64,000 bases of DNA from Gaeumannomyces sp. JS-464 (GCA_002197995.1 NGZR01000002.1:3596001-3660000); one strand, 5' to 3'. Positions 33,779 through 47,100 are shown, counted from the first letter of the stretch. Numbers and translations: made by a program. The notes: generated by a model not told the origin, from the sequence alone.

Positions 33779-35116
33779 TCAGTCTCGGGCAACATTCGAC
33801 GGCTGGATGTCTGCCATGCTGGTGGTAGAGTCTGCCGTGTCGTCGTCCCTGTCGTCCATCGGCCTGTCCTCCATCTTCTCGTCTTCGTCCATCCTTTCAC
33901 CGGGCCTGTCTTCTCCCTGCGTATCCACCTTCTCGTCCTTTCCGCTCTTGTCCGGGGTTTCCTCCTGCGATTGCTGTTGCTGCTGCTGTTGTGGTTGTGT
34001 CTGTTGCTGCTGTGATTGCTGCGATTGCTGCTGTTGCTGGCCTTGCCCTGGTTGGCCGGGTGCGTCCGGGGCGGGCGGGAAGTTGAGATGCTTCCAGTCC
34101 TCAAGCTCCTCGGTGACAGAGCGCAGGCGGTCGCGGATACTCTCGATGGCCGTAGCTACCGAGCAGCAGGCGCAGGGGCGGGTAGGAGCAGTGGCCAAGC
34201 TGCCACACCAGCTCAGCACACTTGACGGCACTCGTGGGCTGGCGATCGCCGAGCCACTGGACCATGCGTTTCGCGTGGAGGGCGGGCGAGGTGGCGCTCG
34301 AATACGTCTCGCTGGCCGGGCGGATGAGGAAGTGACCCCAGGTTGGCAGCGGGTTGGCCTGCGAGTCGGGCTCGTCGCGGCGGACGAGACCCGGTTCGAC
34401 CAGGGTGGCCTTCACGTTGAAGGAGTCGATCTCGTACAGCATAGCTTCGACGAGGCCCTCGACGGCGTACTTGGTAGCACAGTAGGGCCCAGGCCAGGGA
34501 CGCCCAGGGCGCCCGAGGTGGAGCTGAAGATGAGGTAGCGACCGGCGCCCTGCTGGCGGAAGTAGGGCAGACTGGTCTGTATGATGTGGAGGGTGCCCAT
34601 GAAGTTGGTCTCGAACTGGTTGCGTATCTCGTGCTCGTCCTGGTCCTCACAGGCGCCGATGACACCGAAGCCGGAGCAGTTGGCAATGACGTCGATGCGG
34701 CCGAAGCGCTCAAGGGTCTTGTCGACGATGCGCCGGACCGAGTCCTTGGCGCGCACGTCGCAGAGGGCGCCAAAGCAGTTCTCGTGCTGCTGCACCATAG
34801 ACTCGGGCGTCGACTCGAATGTCTTGCCTACCGTCGTGACCTTGTCACCGTGGCCGAGCGCGCACTTGACTAGCGACCGACCCATATGCCCCGTCCCGCC
34901 AAACACCTGCGGTGATGGAGCGTATCAGTGCATGCAAGGCGCGAGAAGACGGTAACTGGGCCGAAATCAATACGCACGATCAAACCAGCTGTTTCGTCGG
35001 GCCCTGGGCGAGGGTGGATCGCAGCTTGCAGGCAGCTGCAGCCTGAGCGATCGCGCAGGAGGATGGCCTACACTCCCGGCCTCTGAACCCTCGAATGTAG
35101 CGCTTCGCGAATCCAT
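33779..35116 (-). CDS. Short-chain dehydrogenase/reductase with Gln-rich acidic C-terminal tail
   Basis: The main exon (34906..33779) begins VFGGTGHMGRSLVKCAL, a Rossmann nucleotide-binding motif. It continues with VIANCSGFG (NNAG equivalent), YLIFSSTSGALG (catalytic Ser region) and PYCATKYAVEG (YxxxK). An upstream exon ending at 34978 supplies GPDETAGLI. The start is unclear: an ATG at 35116 fits only if one further base is wrong. One base is missing at 34495-34497 and one is extra at 34161-34167. After the SDR fold comes a helical segment (SIRDRLRSVTEELEDW), a Gln-rich tract (33971-34040) and a tail of Asp, Glu and Lys ending NVARD. The substrate is unknown. An NAD(P)-dependent reductase role is inferred only from the fold. 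Confidence 0.78.
33971..34040 (-). repeat. Trinucleotide (CAG/CAA-type) repeat encoding poly-Gln
   Basis: The coding strand reads imperfect CAG/CAA repeats that encode runs of Gln with scattered Ser, Thr and Pro in the tail of the SDR protein. Such tracts commonly vary in length between strains. Confidence 0.8.
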
Positions 35117-36626
35117 TGCCGCGTGTTTGCTTTGCGATTCTGTCGGGGCGACGGAGTCGGCTTTCAATCGACGCGACCAAGCATGCTGGCGACGCAGCAC
35201 GGCAGGCCTCCTGCGAGAGTGCCAATCAGCCGCCTGCAGCAGCAGAGACAAGAAAAGCGCAGCCGGCTGTTGGGTTCGGGAAGCGAAAGTGCACGACACG
35301 ATGCAACGCAGCACCAGGACCACAAACAGTCAGTCCAGCGGCGCCAGATGGATGCGATGCAGAGTGCCGGGGCTGGCTTGCCCATCAATGTTCTTGATCC
35401 TGCGAGCCCCAGAGCCACCAGCCACCGATTGAATGCTGAATGTTTCCAGCTGAGCTTGGCGATGCGCTCTCCTGACACGACCCGACCACGCTAAACGGAT
35501 CCCCTCTGTCTATCAGTCAATCACCCCCACCCAACGCCATTTCCCCTTGGCCTTTTACAAACATCGAACCCCGATCCTGATCACTAACTTTTAACTACCT
35601 AGGTACCTAGGTAACTAATTCGTTAAAATCCCCTGCTTTTAGTGCATCGAATGTTATAATTTCATGCCAAAAGCTTTTGTTATTGTGATGTCGTTGCATG
35701 TTGAAAGATGCGATGCGAGGGGTATCGGAATGACGCGCAGGGGCCGTTGAACGCGGTCGGACTATCATCCCAACCACCTCTGGCTCGCCTGGCCACATAA
35801 GCCCCCGCCACAACTCCCGCTGTCATGGTATGAGCAGGAAGACGTTCTGGCATTAAAACCTCGACGGGCGACCGCACATTGGGTCTTCTGGTCTTTCTAT
35901 CACTTTCACCTTCGGGTTCAGTTCAACATGGAACCCAGTACCGATGCCGCACCGCATTTCCTTCATCAGCTGTGAGTCTTTGCTCGAGTCACAGACGGCA
36001 TCACGGGGACGAATAGCAAGCAGCACGGCCAGACTCTGGCCTGGTGACGTCAGCCTCGGTATCTTGGTCGATGGGCGTCCCAAAATGGACAGCACATGAG
36101 CGCCTTGAGCCAGCGGCAGGTCCCGTCATTTGCTTTGGCGCAACCGTGTGCTGAAGCCGCTGCACCCGACCCCATTGCTGGCACGAGGCAGGGAGCCAGC
36201 GGCGCCTGCATGCGGGCAGGGGTTGGATTCTGGTGGGACGCGGGTGGGACGTAGGCGGGTGGGGATGACGATATGCCCCGTCGCGACTCAAAAAGAAAGA
36301 AAGCTTCGGCTGCCCACTTGGCGATCCCGGAATGTGACGCTTTTACTTTTGCGCTCGTCGATTTTGTTGAGAACCTCGACCCCGCGCCCGCATCGCGACG
36401 GCCTTCCTTTGACTCGAAGCTGCATACCTCGGCTGTTTCCTTTCCCTCGCCGTTTTCTGCACGCATTTAACCTCGCGAGGGAATGGATTAAGCACGCTCA
36501 GTCTCTCGGCGCTCACCGTCTCCCGCAAGCTTTACGAGCTCCCACCAAGCCCCCTACTAAGGTACCGAGCTCGCTTGCACGCTACAGCCTCTCCCGTCCG
36601 CCGCAGGACCCCAAAGCCTGGCCAAG
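35117..36626. promoter_or_regulatory. Divergent region between the SDR gene and ALE1
   Basis: This interval should hold the promoters of both neighbours. I see no supportable gene. A short palindromic AGGTACCTAGGTAACTA element sits near 35600-35617. ORFs such as 36130-36693 lack protein family features and run into the ALE1 leader. Confidence 0.5.
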
Positions 36627-38586
36627 ATGCTCCCCTATATCAACATACGTATGGCAGACCCGTACCATTGGCGCTCTGGTCGCGATGCTGTAGGGAAAGC
36701 AGCTAACATGAGCCTTGGCCCAACCCACGGCAGCGTTCGTCTATCTGTCTGGCAAGATCGCCGCCCCAGATGACCGTCAGTCCCCTTCCCCTGAGATCCC
36801 AGACTGCTATAGAAGCAGGCGCCTGACATTGGACCGTCTCGACACGCAGTAAAACTCGTCGCGACGTTTCTCCTGTCGTACCCCCTCGCCAGGACTTCTC
36901 AAACGAGTCCCCGACTCCAAACCGCACCACAAGAACCTCTTCAGCATAGCGTGAGCAGACTCCCTTGCCCCAATATTCTTAGACGACTTCTTGGGAGAGT
37001 GGTCAAGGGAGGACACAATGGCTAAGCCACCCACAGTATCGCGCTCTTTTATCTTGTCGGCCTCTTTGATCTGTGGTCTGGCCTACGCACGCTCTTCATC
37101 TCGTCAGCTGGCGCCTATGCTATTGCAAAATACCTCCGAGGCTCCCCCTACATGCCATGGGTCGGCTTTGTATTCCTGATGGGCCACATTTCGGCCAACC
37201 AGCTGCACCGCCAGTTCGCCAACTCGCCCCAGACCGCCGACATCACGGGCGCCCAGATGGTCATGGTCATGAAGCTGTCGGCGTTCTGCTGGAACGTCGC
37301 CGACGGTACTCTTCCCGACGACCAGCTCTCCGACTTTCAGCGTGACCGCGTCATCCGCGAGCTACCCTCCTTGCTCGACTATGCCGGATATGTCCTCTTC
37401 TTCCCGTCCCTTCTCGTTGGCCCCGCTTTCGACTATGCCGAGTACCGCCGCTGGCTTGACACATCCATGTTCGATACACCTGCCGCTGTCGACCCTGTCA
37501 AGAAGGCCCCGACCCGCAAGAAGCGCCGCATTCCGCGCTCAGCAACCCCTGCCATCATGACGATGCTGACCGGCCTCGCCTGGACCCTAGCATTCGTGTA
37601 CCTTTCGTCGTACTACTACGCCGACTTTGTGACGGGACCCGAGTACATGCGCTACTCGTTCCTGCGCCGCGTCTTCATCCTGCACATGTTCAACTTCACC
37701 GCTCGGTGCAAGTACTATGGCGCCTGGTCTCTGGCCGAGGGCTCCTGTATCCTGGCCGGGCTGGGCTACAACGGTGTCGATCCCGTGACGGTAAGGTGGC
37801 CTGGGACCGCGTCCAAAACATCTACCCCTGGGGTGTGGAATCGGCTCAGAACACCCGCGCGTACCTCGAGAACTGGAATAAGAAGACCAACATGTGGCTC
37901 CGCAACTACATCTACCTTCGCGTCACCCCGAGGGTAAAAAGCCTGGCTTCAGGGCGAGCATGGCCCTTTGTGACCAGCGCCATCTGGCACGGCTTTTACC
38001 CTGGCTATTACTTGACTTTGTGCTGCCAGCTTCATCCAGACAGTTGCGAAGAGTAAGTTCTAAACTCCACCCTTGTTCTTTGTGCTCCAGACGCTCACAG
38101 ACTACCAAATCAGACTTCCGTCGTTACTGCCGGCCTTTCTTCTTGGATCCGGCAACGCAGAAGCCTCTGCCAAGCAAGCGCCTGTACGACTTGTTCTCGT
38201 ACTTTGTGACGCAGCTCACTTTCACCTTCGCAACAACACCTTTCCTTCTCCTGGCCATGGACACGTCATTACTGGTCTGGTCTCGCGTTTACTTCTACGC
38301 CGTTGGCGGTATCATAGTCAGCATGGCGTTCTTCGCCTCGCCCGCCAAGTCACTGCTCCGCAAAAAGCTGGAGGAGAAGCAGGCCAAGGCGGCTGGCGCC
38401 AGCGGCGGCAAGGGACGGGGTGCAGCCCTCGAGCGGACCTCCAGCACCGACAGCCTTAACAGGTTGCCCGTGCTAGGTGTCAGCGGCGACCCTGCCCTGG
38501 AGATGGACGAGGCCATGGCCGAACTCAAGAGCGAGATAGAGTTGCGGGCTCGCAAGGCATCTGCGTCTGCACACAAGGAGGGCTGA
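36627..38586 (+). CDS. ALE1: MBOAT lysophospholipid acyltransferase (Ale1/Slc4/Lpt1 type)
   Basis: Five exons: 36627..36648, 36734..36775, 36850..36950, 37037..38052 and 38114..38586. The N-terminus is MLPYINIPFVYLSGKIA. Later hydrophobic segments include FVFLMGHISANQLHRQF and CWNVADG. MBOAT hallmarks are the Asn-containing NTRAYLENWNKKTNMWLRNY and the catalytic His in SAIWHGFYPGYYLT. The C-terminus is a charged Lys/Ala/Ser-rich tail ending SASAHKEG. The enzyme re-acylates lysophospholipids with acyl-CoA in the ER, remodelling PC, PE and PA. About six single-base breaks are present: one extra at 36891, one missing at 37790, one missing at 37926-37929, one extra at 37964-37966 and two missing in 38013-38027. 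With these counted, the total is 552 codons and all intron phases agree. Confidence 0.9.
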
Positions 38587-40789
38587 GCCACAAAGGTCCC
38601 CATGGTATATGGGTGCAGACACCTGGTTCAAAGAGGCGCGTCTATGCGCACGAGTCTCTGGCTTGCCCGATGTGTATGTGATACCAATGGCGCTGTCGTC
38701 TACGGATTCCCGAGGTCTTGGTGGTTATACTCGACGCGCTGCACACTGGGCGTGCTTGGCCCTCGTGCTCCATTTCGATGCCTGGATGATGCCGGTGCCG
38801 TCGCCACACGCAGTAGCCGGATATGTGACGGCACCGAGGGAAACGCTCTCTTCCTCTTGAGAAAGACGCGCGTGGATGAGGGCCTAGTTATCTTATTTTA
38901 TCCGGACTTGTCATCTGACAAGTAGGGTGTTGCTTTTGGGACGTCGCTTGCCGGCCGGACCCTCTCTCGGGGATGTCGTCATGGACATCGCATTCGGATT
39001 TCCGGTTCTGGCTGGGGTTCCCATGGACAGCCATGCTCGGGAAAGCGGGGACGTAGCTTTGGGCGAGCGGCAGCAATTCAATCAAGCATAAGCATTCATC
39101 GACTGGAGCTTGCCGTACCCTTTTTTTTTTTTTTTTTTTTTTTTTTCTTTCCTCGGGGGACAGCCCCAGGCTTGACCGCGCATATATGGATGCAGAACTG
39201 GCCGCTATCCACTACCGCCGACTCGGGCAGTACATGAGAAGGTTGGCCGATACCGAGGTCGGCTTCCCAGGGGCTGGTATTACAAACGCACAGAGGAGGC
39301 ATGACATGTGCCATGCCCTAGAAGCCTAGAGGATGGCGCGAGGGCCGTGTCAGTCAGTTGAGATGAGAGGTCACGCCTGGTTTTGAATTGATTCATTCGA
39401 GCCACGAATAATTGCTGTCCGCAAGGACTTCTGCACCTTGGCAGGCATTCTCTAGATATTATTTTAGAGCAGGGCACCTTGGCCTTCTGCAGTCTCGGTT
39501 GACTCGAGAGGCGGGCTCTGCTCTGGACATCTAAGATGGATGTGCAAGGGCACATGATGAAAGAATAGTCCCTCTCATGCGATTTTCATTAATCTCGATG
39601 CGGCCACCCGTACCCGGGGAGTTGTTGCCCCCATCTCAGGCCCCCCCGCTTTGACAAAACTGGTCATGCTGTTCGTGTTCCTCTATTACACACCTGAAAT
39701 ATCCAGAAAGGAATCGGGAGAGACAATAAGAGCGTGAAGAGTTGGCATAGGTGTCCAAGAAGAGAAAGAAGCAGACCGACCAATGGATACAGAAATATGG
39801 AAACAGGACAAAACTCGGTTCTGGGAACCATTAACTCCCTTCCCTTCAATCCCCACTTCGGTGTCGCCGTCGATTGGAAATGAAGAGGGAAAAAAAAGAA
39901 AAAAAAAAAAGAAAGGAAGAAAAGCGACGGTCGCACCAGGCAAGGGGGATCTGGAGGGTTGGGATTGGGGTTGCTTGGCAATGGATCCTCCAGACAGCCG
40001 AGCGAGATGGCGGGCCGGTTTGTCGATCAAACCCTGCAGTCTCGCCAAAATCGAACTTCCAGGACCAACTCCAAAACGAGGCCAGACCGGGGGTATCGCT
40101 AGAAAAAGCTCAAACTCCGTTACCGTAGTGTTAGATCGTACATGGGGGAGAAAAAAAGAGAAAGAAAAAGGGGAAAAAAAAAGAAAAAAAATAGATCCTT
40201 GTTGCGTTCCCCCAATTGCCAGGGCCCGATATCCCGGAGTCTCTCTATCCGCAAACTCGCGCGCCGTAATAGACAATAATAATAACCGAGCAAGTTGTGC
40301 TCGGGTTTATGTAATCCGGGTTTCCATGTTTTATGTGATTCCGGAGGGTGGTGGTGTGGTGATGATACACGACGCGGTCGGGATGTGAAATCGTCGACCA
40401 GCCGGTAGATGCAGAACCGATGCAGTGGTGCGTGAGTGACCAGAATGAATGTACATAGGTCGGTAGGTAGATCGGTATGTAGGTTGGTTAAATGTGTAGA
40501 AAGAAATGGGCAGGCAGAAGAAGATGCTTTTGAGGTGCCGTCGTGGCCGTGGTGCCTGAGAAGTCTAGTCGTTATATTTCCGCGCAGTATATGATGAATG
40601 TGCTGACTTGTAGCAGGAAAAGTGTCCGAGTCGCGGCGTGAATCGCTTGCGTATGGGTCGCGTATAGCGTCATTAAAGATGTGACAAAATGCTGAACCGA
40701 TTCGAAGGGTATGCTGTGTGTGAGGTAATGACTGTAGTAGGTTTGGTGTCGTCCACGTGGAGCAGATCGGTGCATAGCTCGAAACGTCT
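38587..40789. other. Convergent 3' interval between ALE1 and the serine-rich protein gene
   Basis: I see no gene in about 2.2 kb. It contains a 26-base T run (39121-39146), A-rich patches at 39891-39920 and about 40145-40190, and short AC/GT-rich repeats. Open frames such as 39686-40276 on the minus strand are driven by these low-complexity tracts (poly-Phe, poly-Lys) and are not credible. Confidence 0.55.
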
Positions 40790-43700
40790 TCAGGCTCGCT
40801 GGTACCACCCTTGCCGGATGCCCACGACAACCAGGCCGACGACGACGCCAATGATGGCCAGTCCAACGAGGGACATGCCCCTGTTGAGGTTGCGCCACCA
40901 CCTGGCGCTCTGGTACCGCACGTCGTCTGCCTCGGTGAAGTGGTGCCGGAGGGAGTCGGGGATGCCAAGCTCGCTCTGGCTGTGGTCACTCTCCAGCATC
41001 TCGAGGCGCGGCTTCTCGGGGAGCGGGAGGACGGCAGCGATCATCCAAGCGAAAGGGAAGATGAAGCCCAGGACGAACAGGACAACCTGGACGTTTCTCC
41101 GTCCCCAGACCCCACTCTCAGCACTCCAGCTCACGCTGGGCGGGTCCCATCGGCTGTAGCGGCTGGAGATTGCTCGCCTGTCCATGCCCAGGTGCGGCGA
41201 CCAGAGGCTGCTGGTCTTCTTGCGGAGGTTGGGCCGAATGGTATTGTAGTCCACGTCGGCCGGCGGCGCCTCGGCAATTTCCATGCTTGCCTGGTCCGAG
41301 AAGGGACGCTGCGAGGGGCCGGCCTCCACCTCCCTGACTCGCCTGCGCGGGCTGTAGAGTGACGACGGGAAGTGGTCTGCGGCGGGGCTGCCGGGATCTT
41401 GCTGCAGCACCGACCCGGGCCTGCTGATTGGGCCCTCAGACACGTCCGACATGATGGATGGTGCGCTGAGCTGGCGCCGTTCGCCAGAGCCGTAGTAGAC
41501 GCGCGCCCACGTGGGTAGGGTGGACGAGTTGAAGCTGCGCGAGCTCGAAGACGAGTGGAGGTTGCGGGACGAATCGCTAAAGCTGCTCAAGAACCCCGAC
41601 AGGCCCGAGCGAGAGGGGCGAGGCGAAAGATCACGGAGATCGGCAATGCCATCGCCGTCCTCGTCGTGGTCGCGAATCGTGCGCGAGGCGCCGTTGTAGC
41701 CATTGCGCGCGTAGGCAGCTGCAGGTCGCTCGAGCGAGACCGAGTCGCTGCGAGACATGGACATGGACCGGCTCTGTGTGCGACCTTCCTCGAGCTGGGC
41801 AGCCAGCGACGACGAGATGCTCAGCATCTGCCGGCTGTGTGTGCTGCTTGCCCAGCCGGTGCTCTGGCGTCGGCCGCTGCCGCTGCCGCTGCCGCTGCCG
41901 GCGCCGCTGAGGTTGCTGACGCTACCTGTCATCCTGGACGCGGTCCTCGAGATGGGCGAGATGGCCCGTTCGCTGCTCGAGGGCTCGGTCTCGGACATGA
42001 CGGTGGACAGCTGAGAGCTCCATTGGTGCGGGTGTGCCTCGACCATTGGGAACTGCTGGGGTCGTGGCTGTGGCTGTGGCTGTGGCTGTGGCTGGGGTTG
42101 AGAGCCAGAGGGGGGAGCCGTTGGGCGCGCCGAGCTCGCCCATGAATCTAGCTGCTGCCGCCGCGACGCGAAGGAAGACAAAGACGGTCCTGCACCGCCA
42201 GGTGACTGCTGCCGCAGGGCGGGAACCAAAGCCGAATTGACGAGGACCGACTGCACCGACTCGCCCGCAATTATCGAGGTGATGGACTTGAGGGACTTGG
42301 CTGAATTGGCCCTGGCGCGTAGGCTCTCGCGAGACCGAGACTTGTAGTAGCCAAGACGCTCGTCGGACCTCTTGCGGGCAGGCTGCAGAGGAGGAACGAT
42401 GAGGCTCTCCTGCGAGAACTCGGGCCGTGGCTGGCGGCGGGCGACGAGCGAGACAGAGGGCGAGGGGGAGGGGTCGCCGTGAAGAATGTAATTCTCGTCG
42501 CTGTCGTGGCTGCTCGGCGGCGGGCTCGGGTCCTGCTGCTCAGACGGGGGCGCGACGGGCGAGGACTCTCCAAGCAGGACGTAGTTGGAGTGGCTCGACG
42601 ACGGCAGCGGGAGGCTCTCGTCAGATTGGGGCGGAGGCGAGCTGCGGCCGTAGACCTTGTAGTTGCTGGTCTCGGAGGTGGTCTCGACGGTCCGGTCCGA
42701 TGCAAACGAGTCCTTAGAGACGAGCGGCCGCGTGGGAGTGTCGTCGGGGGCGCGGGAGGGAGCGGCGTGGTGGTCGGGGATCGGCGATGGTGTAGATGCA
42801 GCCTCGAGAAGTGGCGACAGGGCTTGTTCTCTCTCAGATGATTGAAGCTGTACAACTTGCTTTTGCTTGAAATCAGGGGTGTTGGGCACTTTCCGCAAGC
42901 CACCAACCATGCGATAGTTCCAGGGGGACGACGAGTAGGCAGGCGTCTTAGGATCCTCTGTTAAGTGGGCGCGGGTGGAGGGCTCGCCAGGGGAGGGTGG
43001 GAACGGGAAATGGGCCGTGTCAGGGATGGTACCCGCAGTAGTCAAGGGCGAGAGCACGGCTTGGTCAGTTGGCTCGTCACGTTCGTCATCGGCGAGGAAG
43101 GCGTCCGACAGCCCCTCGCGCGAGTCGACCGTCCGCACCGTCGACAACGAGAGCGGCGGAGACGTGATGCCGCTGCTGTACGTGCTGCTGCCGCCCGCCT
43201 GGCTACTGGCCCAGGTGCCCCGGGTGGTGCCGCTGCCGCTCGCGCTGGCGCTTGTGGCGCTCCAGCTGCCCCTGGCCGACGAGGTGCTGCTGCCGGGGAG
43301 GTTGCCGGTGCTGTTGAGCACAATCGAAAAGGTCCTGTTGTCGGGGTGTATGGAAATCATGTTGCGGCGGCGCGACTGCGGCCGCGGCGCCGGGGGCCCA
43401 GGGCCAGCAGCAGGCGCAGGCGCAGGCGCAGCCCCAGCTGGGCCCGACGGGAGTCGCGAGGATGGGGGTTTGGGCGCTAGCGTCAGCGTCGGCCTCGTCG
43501 CGAGTGGCCGCCGGGTTTGCGCTGATTGCGATTGAGATGGCGCATTGAATGCGCTGCTGGGATTGGGGCCTCGGCCGGCCAGGGTGGGTGGCCAATCAGC
43601 AGGGGCGGGCGGGGTCCTAGGGGGAGCCGCCCTCGAGGCCCCTTCGCTCTGTGGTGCGGCTGGTTTCGTGCCTGAAACAGCACCATCCTTGGCCCCGGCC

Positions 43701-44148
43701 GCCGACCCAACCGATGACGAAGGTGCGCGCCCTTGGCCGGCCACCGCATAGACTCGCGAATCAGCGAAATCTCCCTCGCTGGGGCTCCTGCTCTGCGCCT
43801 GGCTCGCCGTGCCACCGGCGCCCGCGCTTGTTCTTCCAACCCCGCCACTGCCACCACCCCGCTGCCTCGCCCGTCGCTGATAACGTCCCAGTTGCCCGAG
43901 CCGTGCTCCGCCGCCACATGTGGCTGGTACTGCTGCGACGCAGGCCGGCTGGGCTGCTGTGACCCCGACAGCGGGCGCGTCGAGGCGGTGGCGGACGACG
44001 ATTGGCTCGCCGTGCGCTCGTCGCGACTGAGTCGAGGCGGCGAGTATGGCACGATGCGGATTCCATGACTGCTGGTCTGCGACAGCGGCCGTTCCTTGGG
44101 CGGCGGCGGTGGCGGGCTGTTGGGGCATCCATCGTCTGGAGCAGACAT
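40790..44148 (-). CDS. Serine-rich membrane protein of unknown function, conserved in filamentous ascomycetes
   Basis: The start at 44148 gives MSAPDDGCPNSPPPPPP. Counting one missing base at 43857-43860 (a run of four), a single exon of 1,120 codons results. The first ~950 residues are low complexity, rich in Ser, Pro, Arg and Gln, with a QPQPQPQPQPQPRPQ stretch and a GSGSGSGSG stretch. Recurrent motifs of type SNYVLLGESSP, ENYILHGDPSP and SNYKVYGRSSP occur in the middle. The C-terminus is ordered: NTIRPNLRKKTSSLWSPHLG, then a hydrophobic segment (VVLFVLGFIFPFAWMIAAVL), a charged loop, and a second segment (GMSLVGLAIIGVVVGLVVVG). Two C-terminal membrane passes with a large cytosolic N-terminus is the simplest model. 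I do not know a function. Confidence 0.8.
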
Positions 44149-47100
44149 TTCTCGCCGTCCAGACACCCGCACGGTTCGACTCGCAGTGGGCCGGGACGTG
44201 CGGGCGTCGTCGATGTCGTCGGCTTCGTGTTCGACAGCGTGTACAAATTTCTTCGCTCGTTTTTCGCAATCAACCCCTGCTCATTATCGGGCGTCATGCG
44301 AAAGCTGATTTGCCGGTGCCAACGATTCCCCAATTCTCTTTTCCCCTGCTCCTGGTCCGTGTTTAGACTCTGCTCTCGCAATAAGCAGCTCCCCAATTCC
44401 GAAAGTCGTCAAGTCGTCGGTCCTACTCTCAGGGGTAGTCGTAGATATGTCCTGATCAAGCAAACAGCGGGTCCAGTCGTGACTGTCGTTCTATCATGGG
44501 GTCGTACAACGGAACGTAAGGCGGGGAAGTAATAACCGAGACTGAAAGATCGATATCGCGGGCCGTGAATTCGTAATTTCGATCGTGGAGACTCGTTCGT
44601 GTCCGTCAACAAATGAGAAGAATTAGGAAATGAAGGTCGGGTTCGTGGGATCGGTTCGTCTTCGGTCGTCCTTGGTGTGCCGGCAAGGTTGAAATTCTTT
44701 TGAGGTTCGTCCCAAGGATCCAGCTGGGTAATCGTTGGATCGTGACAGGGAGGAAAAGGGAAGAAGAGCAAAAGAAGCAAAAAGAATAAAAAGAATACAG
44801 CGAAGAAGCGAAGAAACCAAATGGGGTGTTGCAAAAGAGCGTCGTGGGTGAGAAGGATGAGAAGGGAAATGAGGAAAATGCAGACTTGCGCCGGGTAGGC
44901 AGACTTGGACCTAGATATTAGGTGCCGTGAAAAAGAAACGCGGCGGAGGCCGAGGGCGGCACTATTAAGGCGAGGAGGGTATATCGAAGCGGCGGGCTGG
45001 GAAGGAAATGCTCCCGAGCATGAGGCGACAGGGCGGGATATCGATCGCTTGACACGGCCTCGGTGCTGGGATTCCCGTCACTCGCGCATCGCACACAACA
45101 GGCACCGTCAATGAAAAGGGACGAGACGATGGAGGGGAGGGGCGGGATCCGGAGCTGCGGGTGACGAGGATGGTTATACATGACTATAGCGGAACCGTCC
45201 TATCGGCGAGGGCAAGGACACCAGTCGGGCTAGCCTGCATGTGCGTCTGGTGGTAGTGGCATGGCTGGCGCAGTGTGGATGGGCAGCCAGGGGTAGGTCG
45301 CAGCGGGAAGTTTGGATACGGTACAACGGCATGTGCACCCAACCGCGGTGTGGGTAACATCCAGGTGGGCAAAAAAACACCAGATGGCGAGGGAGGGAAA
45401 GAAACCCTGCAGCTGTGGGCTCCATTGGCCGAGAGCCAGGCGGCTGTTTGGCCATGCAATGATCAGGAGGATCCTCGGGGGAAAACGCCTGGGGCAGCTT
45501 GCAAGTACCGCACTGAAAAAAACGCTTGACCGCCCACTGGGCTGGGCTGGGCTGGCTCCGAGGAACCTACGGCCTGCCTGCCTGGTCCGGGCTGGCCTGG
45601 TCGAGGTGGCAAGGCGAGGCTGGCCTCTGATTTGGCCGCCCACACACTGCAACAAGCGGGCCATCGTGCCGCACATAGGGGAGGACGTGTGCGTGGTGAT
45701 GATCCATCCGCCTAGCCATCCGCCATCGAACTGTTCTACTGTGCGCTGGTTCGCCTAGCCACTGATCCGGGCCGTGTGTAGTTCAGGCACCCGTGTGTTC
45801 GCCTGGGTAATTTTTGGTCGGCGCTCGACGAAACTCAAGCTCCAAACAGCCTGATGTTCCCATGGTGCCGTCCAACGGAATATCCCAGTGCAGCAGCTAG
45901 AAGGAGCACAGGCTTGCCGTGCACTGGCCGCGGCCGAGGCGCGGCCTTGTTGTGTAAACAGTAAACAGAGACACTTGCTTTTGCTTCCAGAGCTGGCGCC
46001 AGTCCGTCCGCTGAGACAGAGCGCGAGAGACACGCAAACGGGGGGCACGGCATTCCTCCCCCGGCGGTGGTGGCTGGGCGGGGGAGATTGGGAAAAAGGC
46101 GGTGGCCGGCGGGTGGAGAGTGGGCAACATGGATTGCCGTCAGTCGACTGCAGATAGCGTCATGGGTCTGGTGGGTTTTGGCCCAACAGGCCACGCAAAA
46201 AGGACGAAAGCAAAAGGTTCTGCGCGCTCGGCTGCGCTGGAATCGCCGCAATAGAGGCCTGGGAATGGAGACAGCGGACGTGCGCCTGCAGCGCGGGTAA
46301 TTACAGCGTACCAAACTGGCAATACTGCCCCATCTGGTGCGCGCTATCAGCTGCAGCCTCCTGCAGGTTGTGCAGACGCAAATTTTGTGGCAGCATTCTT
46401 TACCCATCGAAACCCACTCTGCAAGAATCCGCGCTTAGGATGCGTCTGCAGGACCGCGGAGCACCGGATCGAAGAACGAATGACGGCTGGCGGAAACGCA
46501 GACTGTGCACCACAGATGAAGTGCAGCAGCGTGCAGCAAGCAGCATGCAGTCGCAGGCCTTTGCGAGACCGCACGAAGCATTCGTTCTAGCTTGCTTGCC
46601 ACGCTCCCACGCAGGCCCCTCCCACCCACACTGCATGAACTTCGTCTCGACAGCCGCCTGGACGGCCCCCGGAAATCGACGCCCGCCATGCCGCCCGCCC
46701 CAACGGTGGACACTGGAGGTGGCTGGCATCGTGTGATCGAGAGGATAGGCGACTGCGGAGGCCCGCTTGCGAAGAAGAAAACCTGGAAGCTTCCTAGCCT
46801 CCCCGTTCCAAGATTTGCTGACTGAGCTTGCTGGGATGTCCAACCCCCAAACGCCTGGTGCTCAGTGCTGCCCCTGAAAGCGTCTTGCACTGTCCAGAAT
46901 CGCAATCCCCTGTCGCCTCCGCCCCCCTCCTCCCTTGATCCTTGGTCGCCATCAAGGGGGCCCCCTCGAAGATGGGTCTCGGAGTTTTTTGGCAGGTCGT
47001 TTCTTTGGGACCTCCAAACCTTGTGTAGCCGAAAATGGGGGCCTTTGTCCCGACTGGTCAAGACTTGTGCGGGAGGGCTAAAGTCGTTGGGACGAGGGGA

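Noticed and set aside
39686..40276. Phe-rich minus-strand ORF in the ALE1 downstream interval
   Set aside because: It is generated by A-rich tracts on the plus strand and has no protein-like features.
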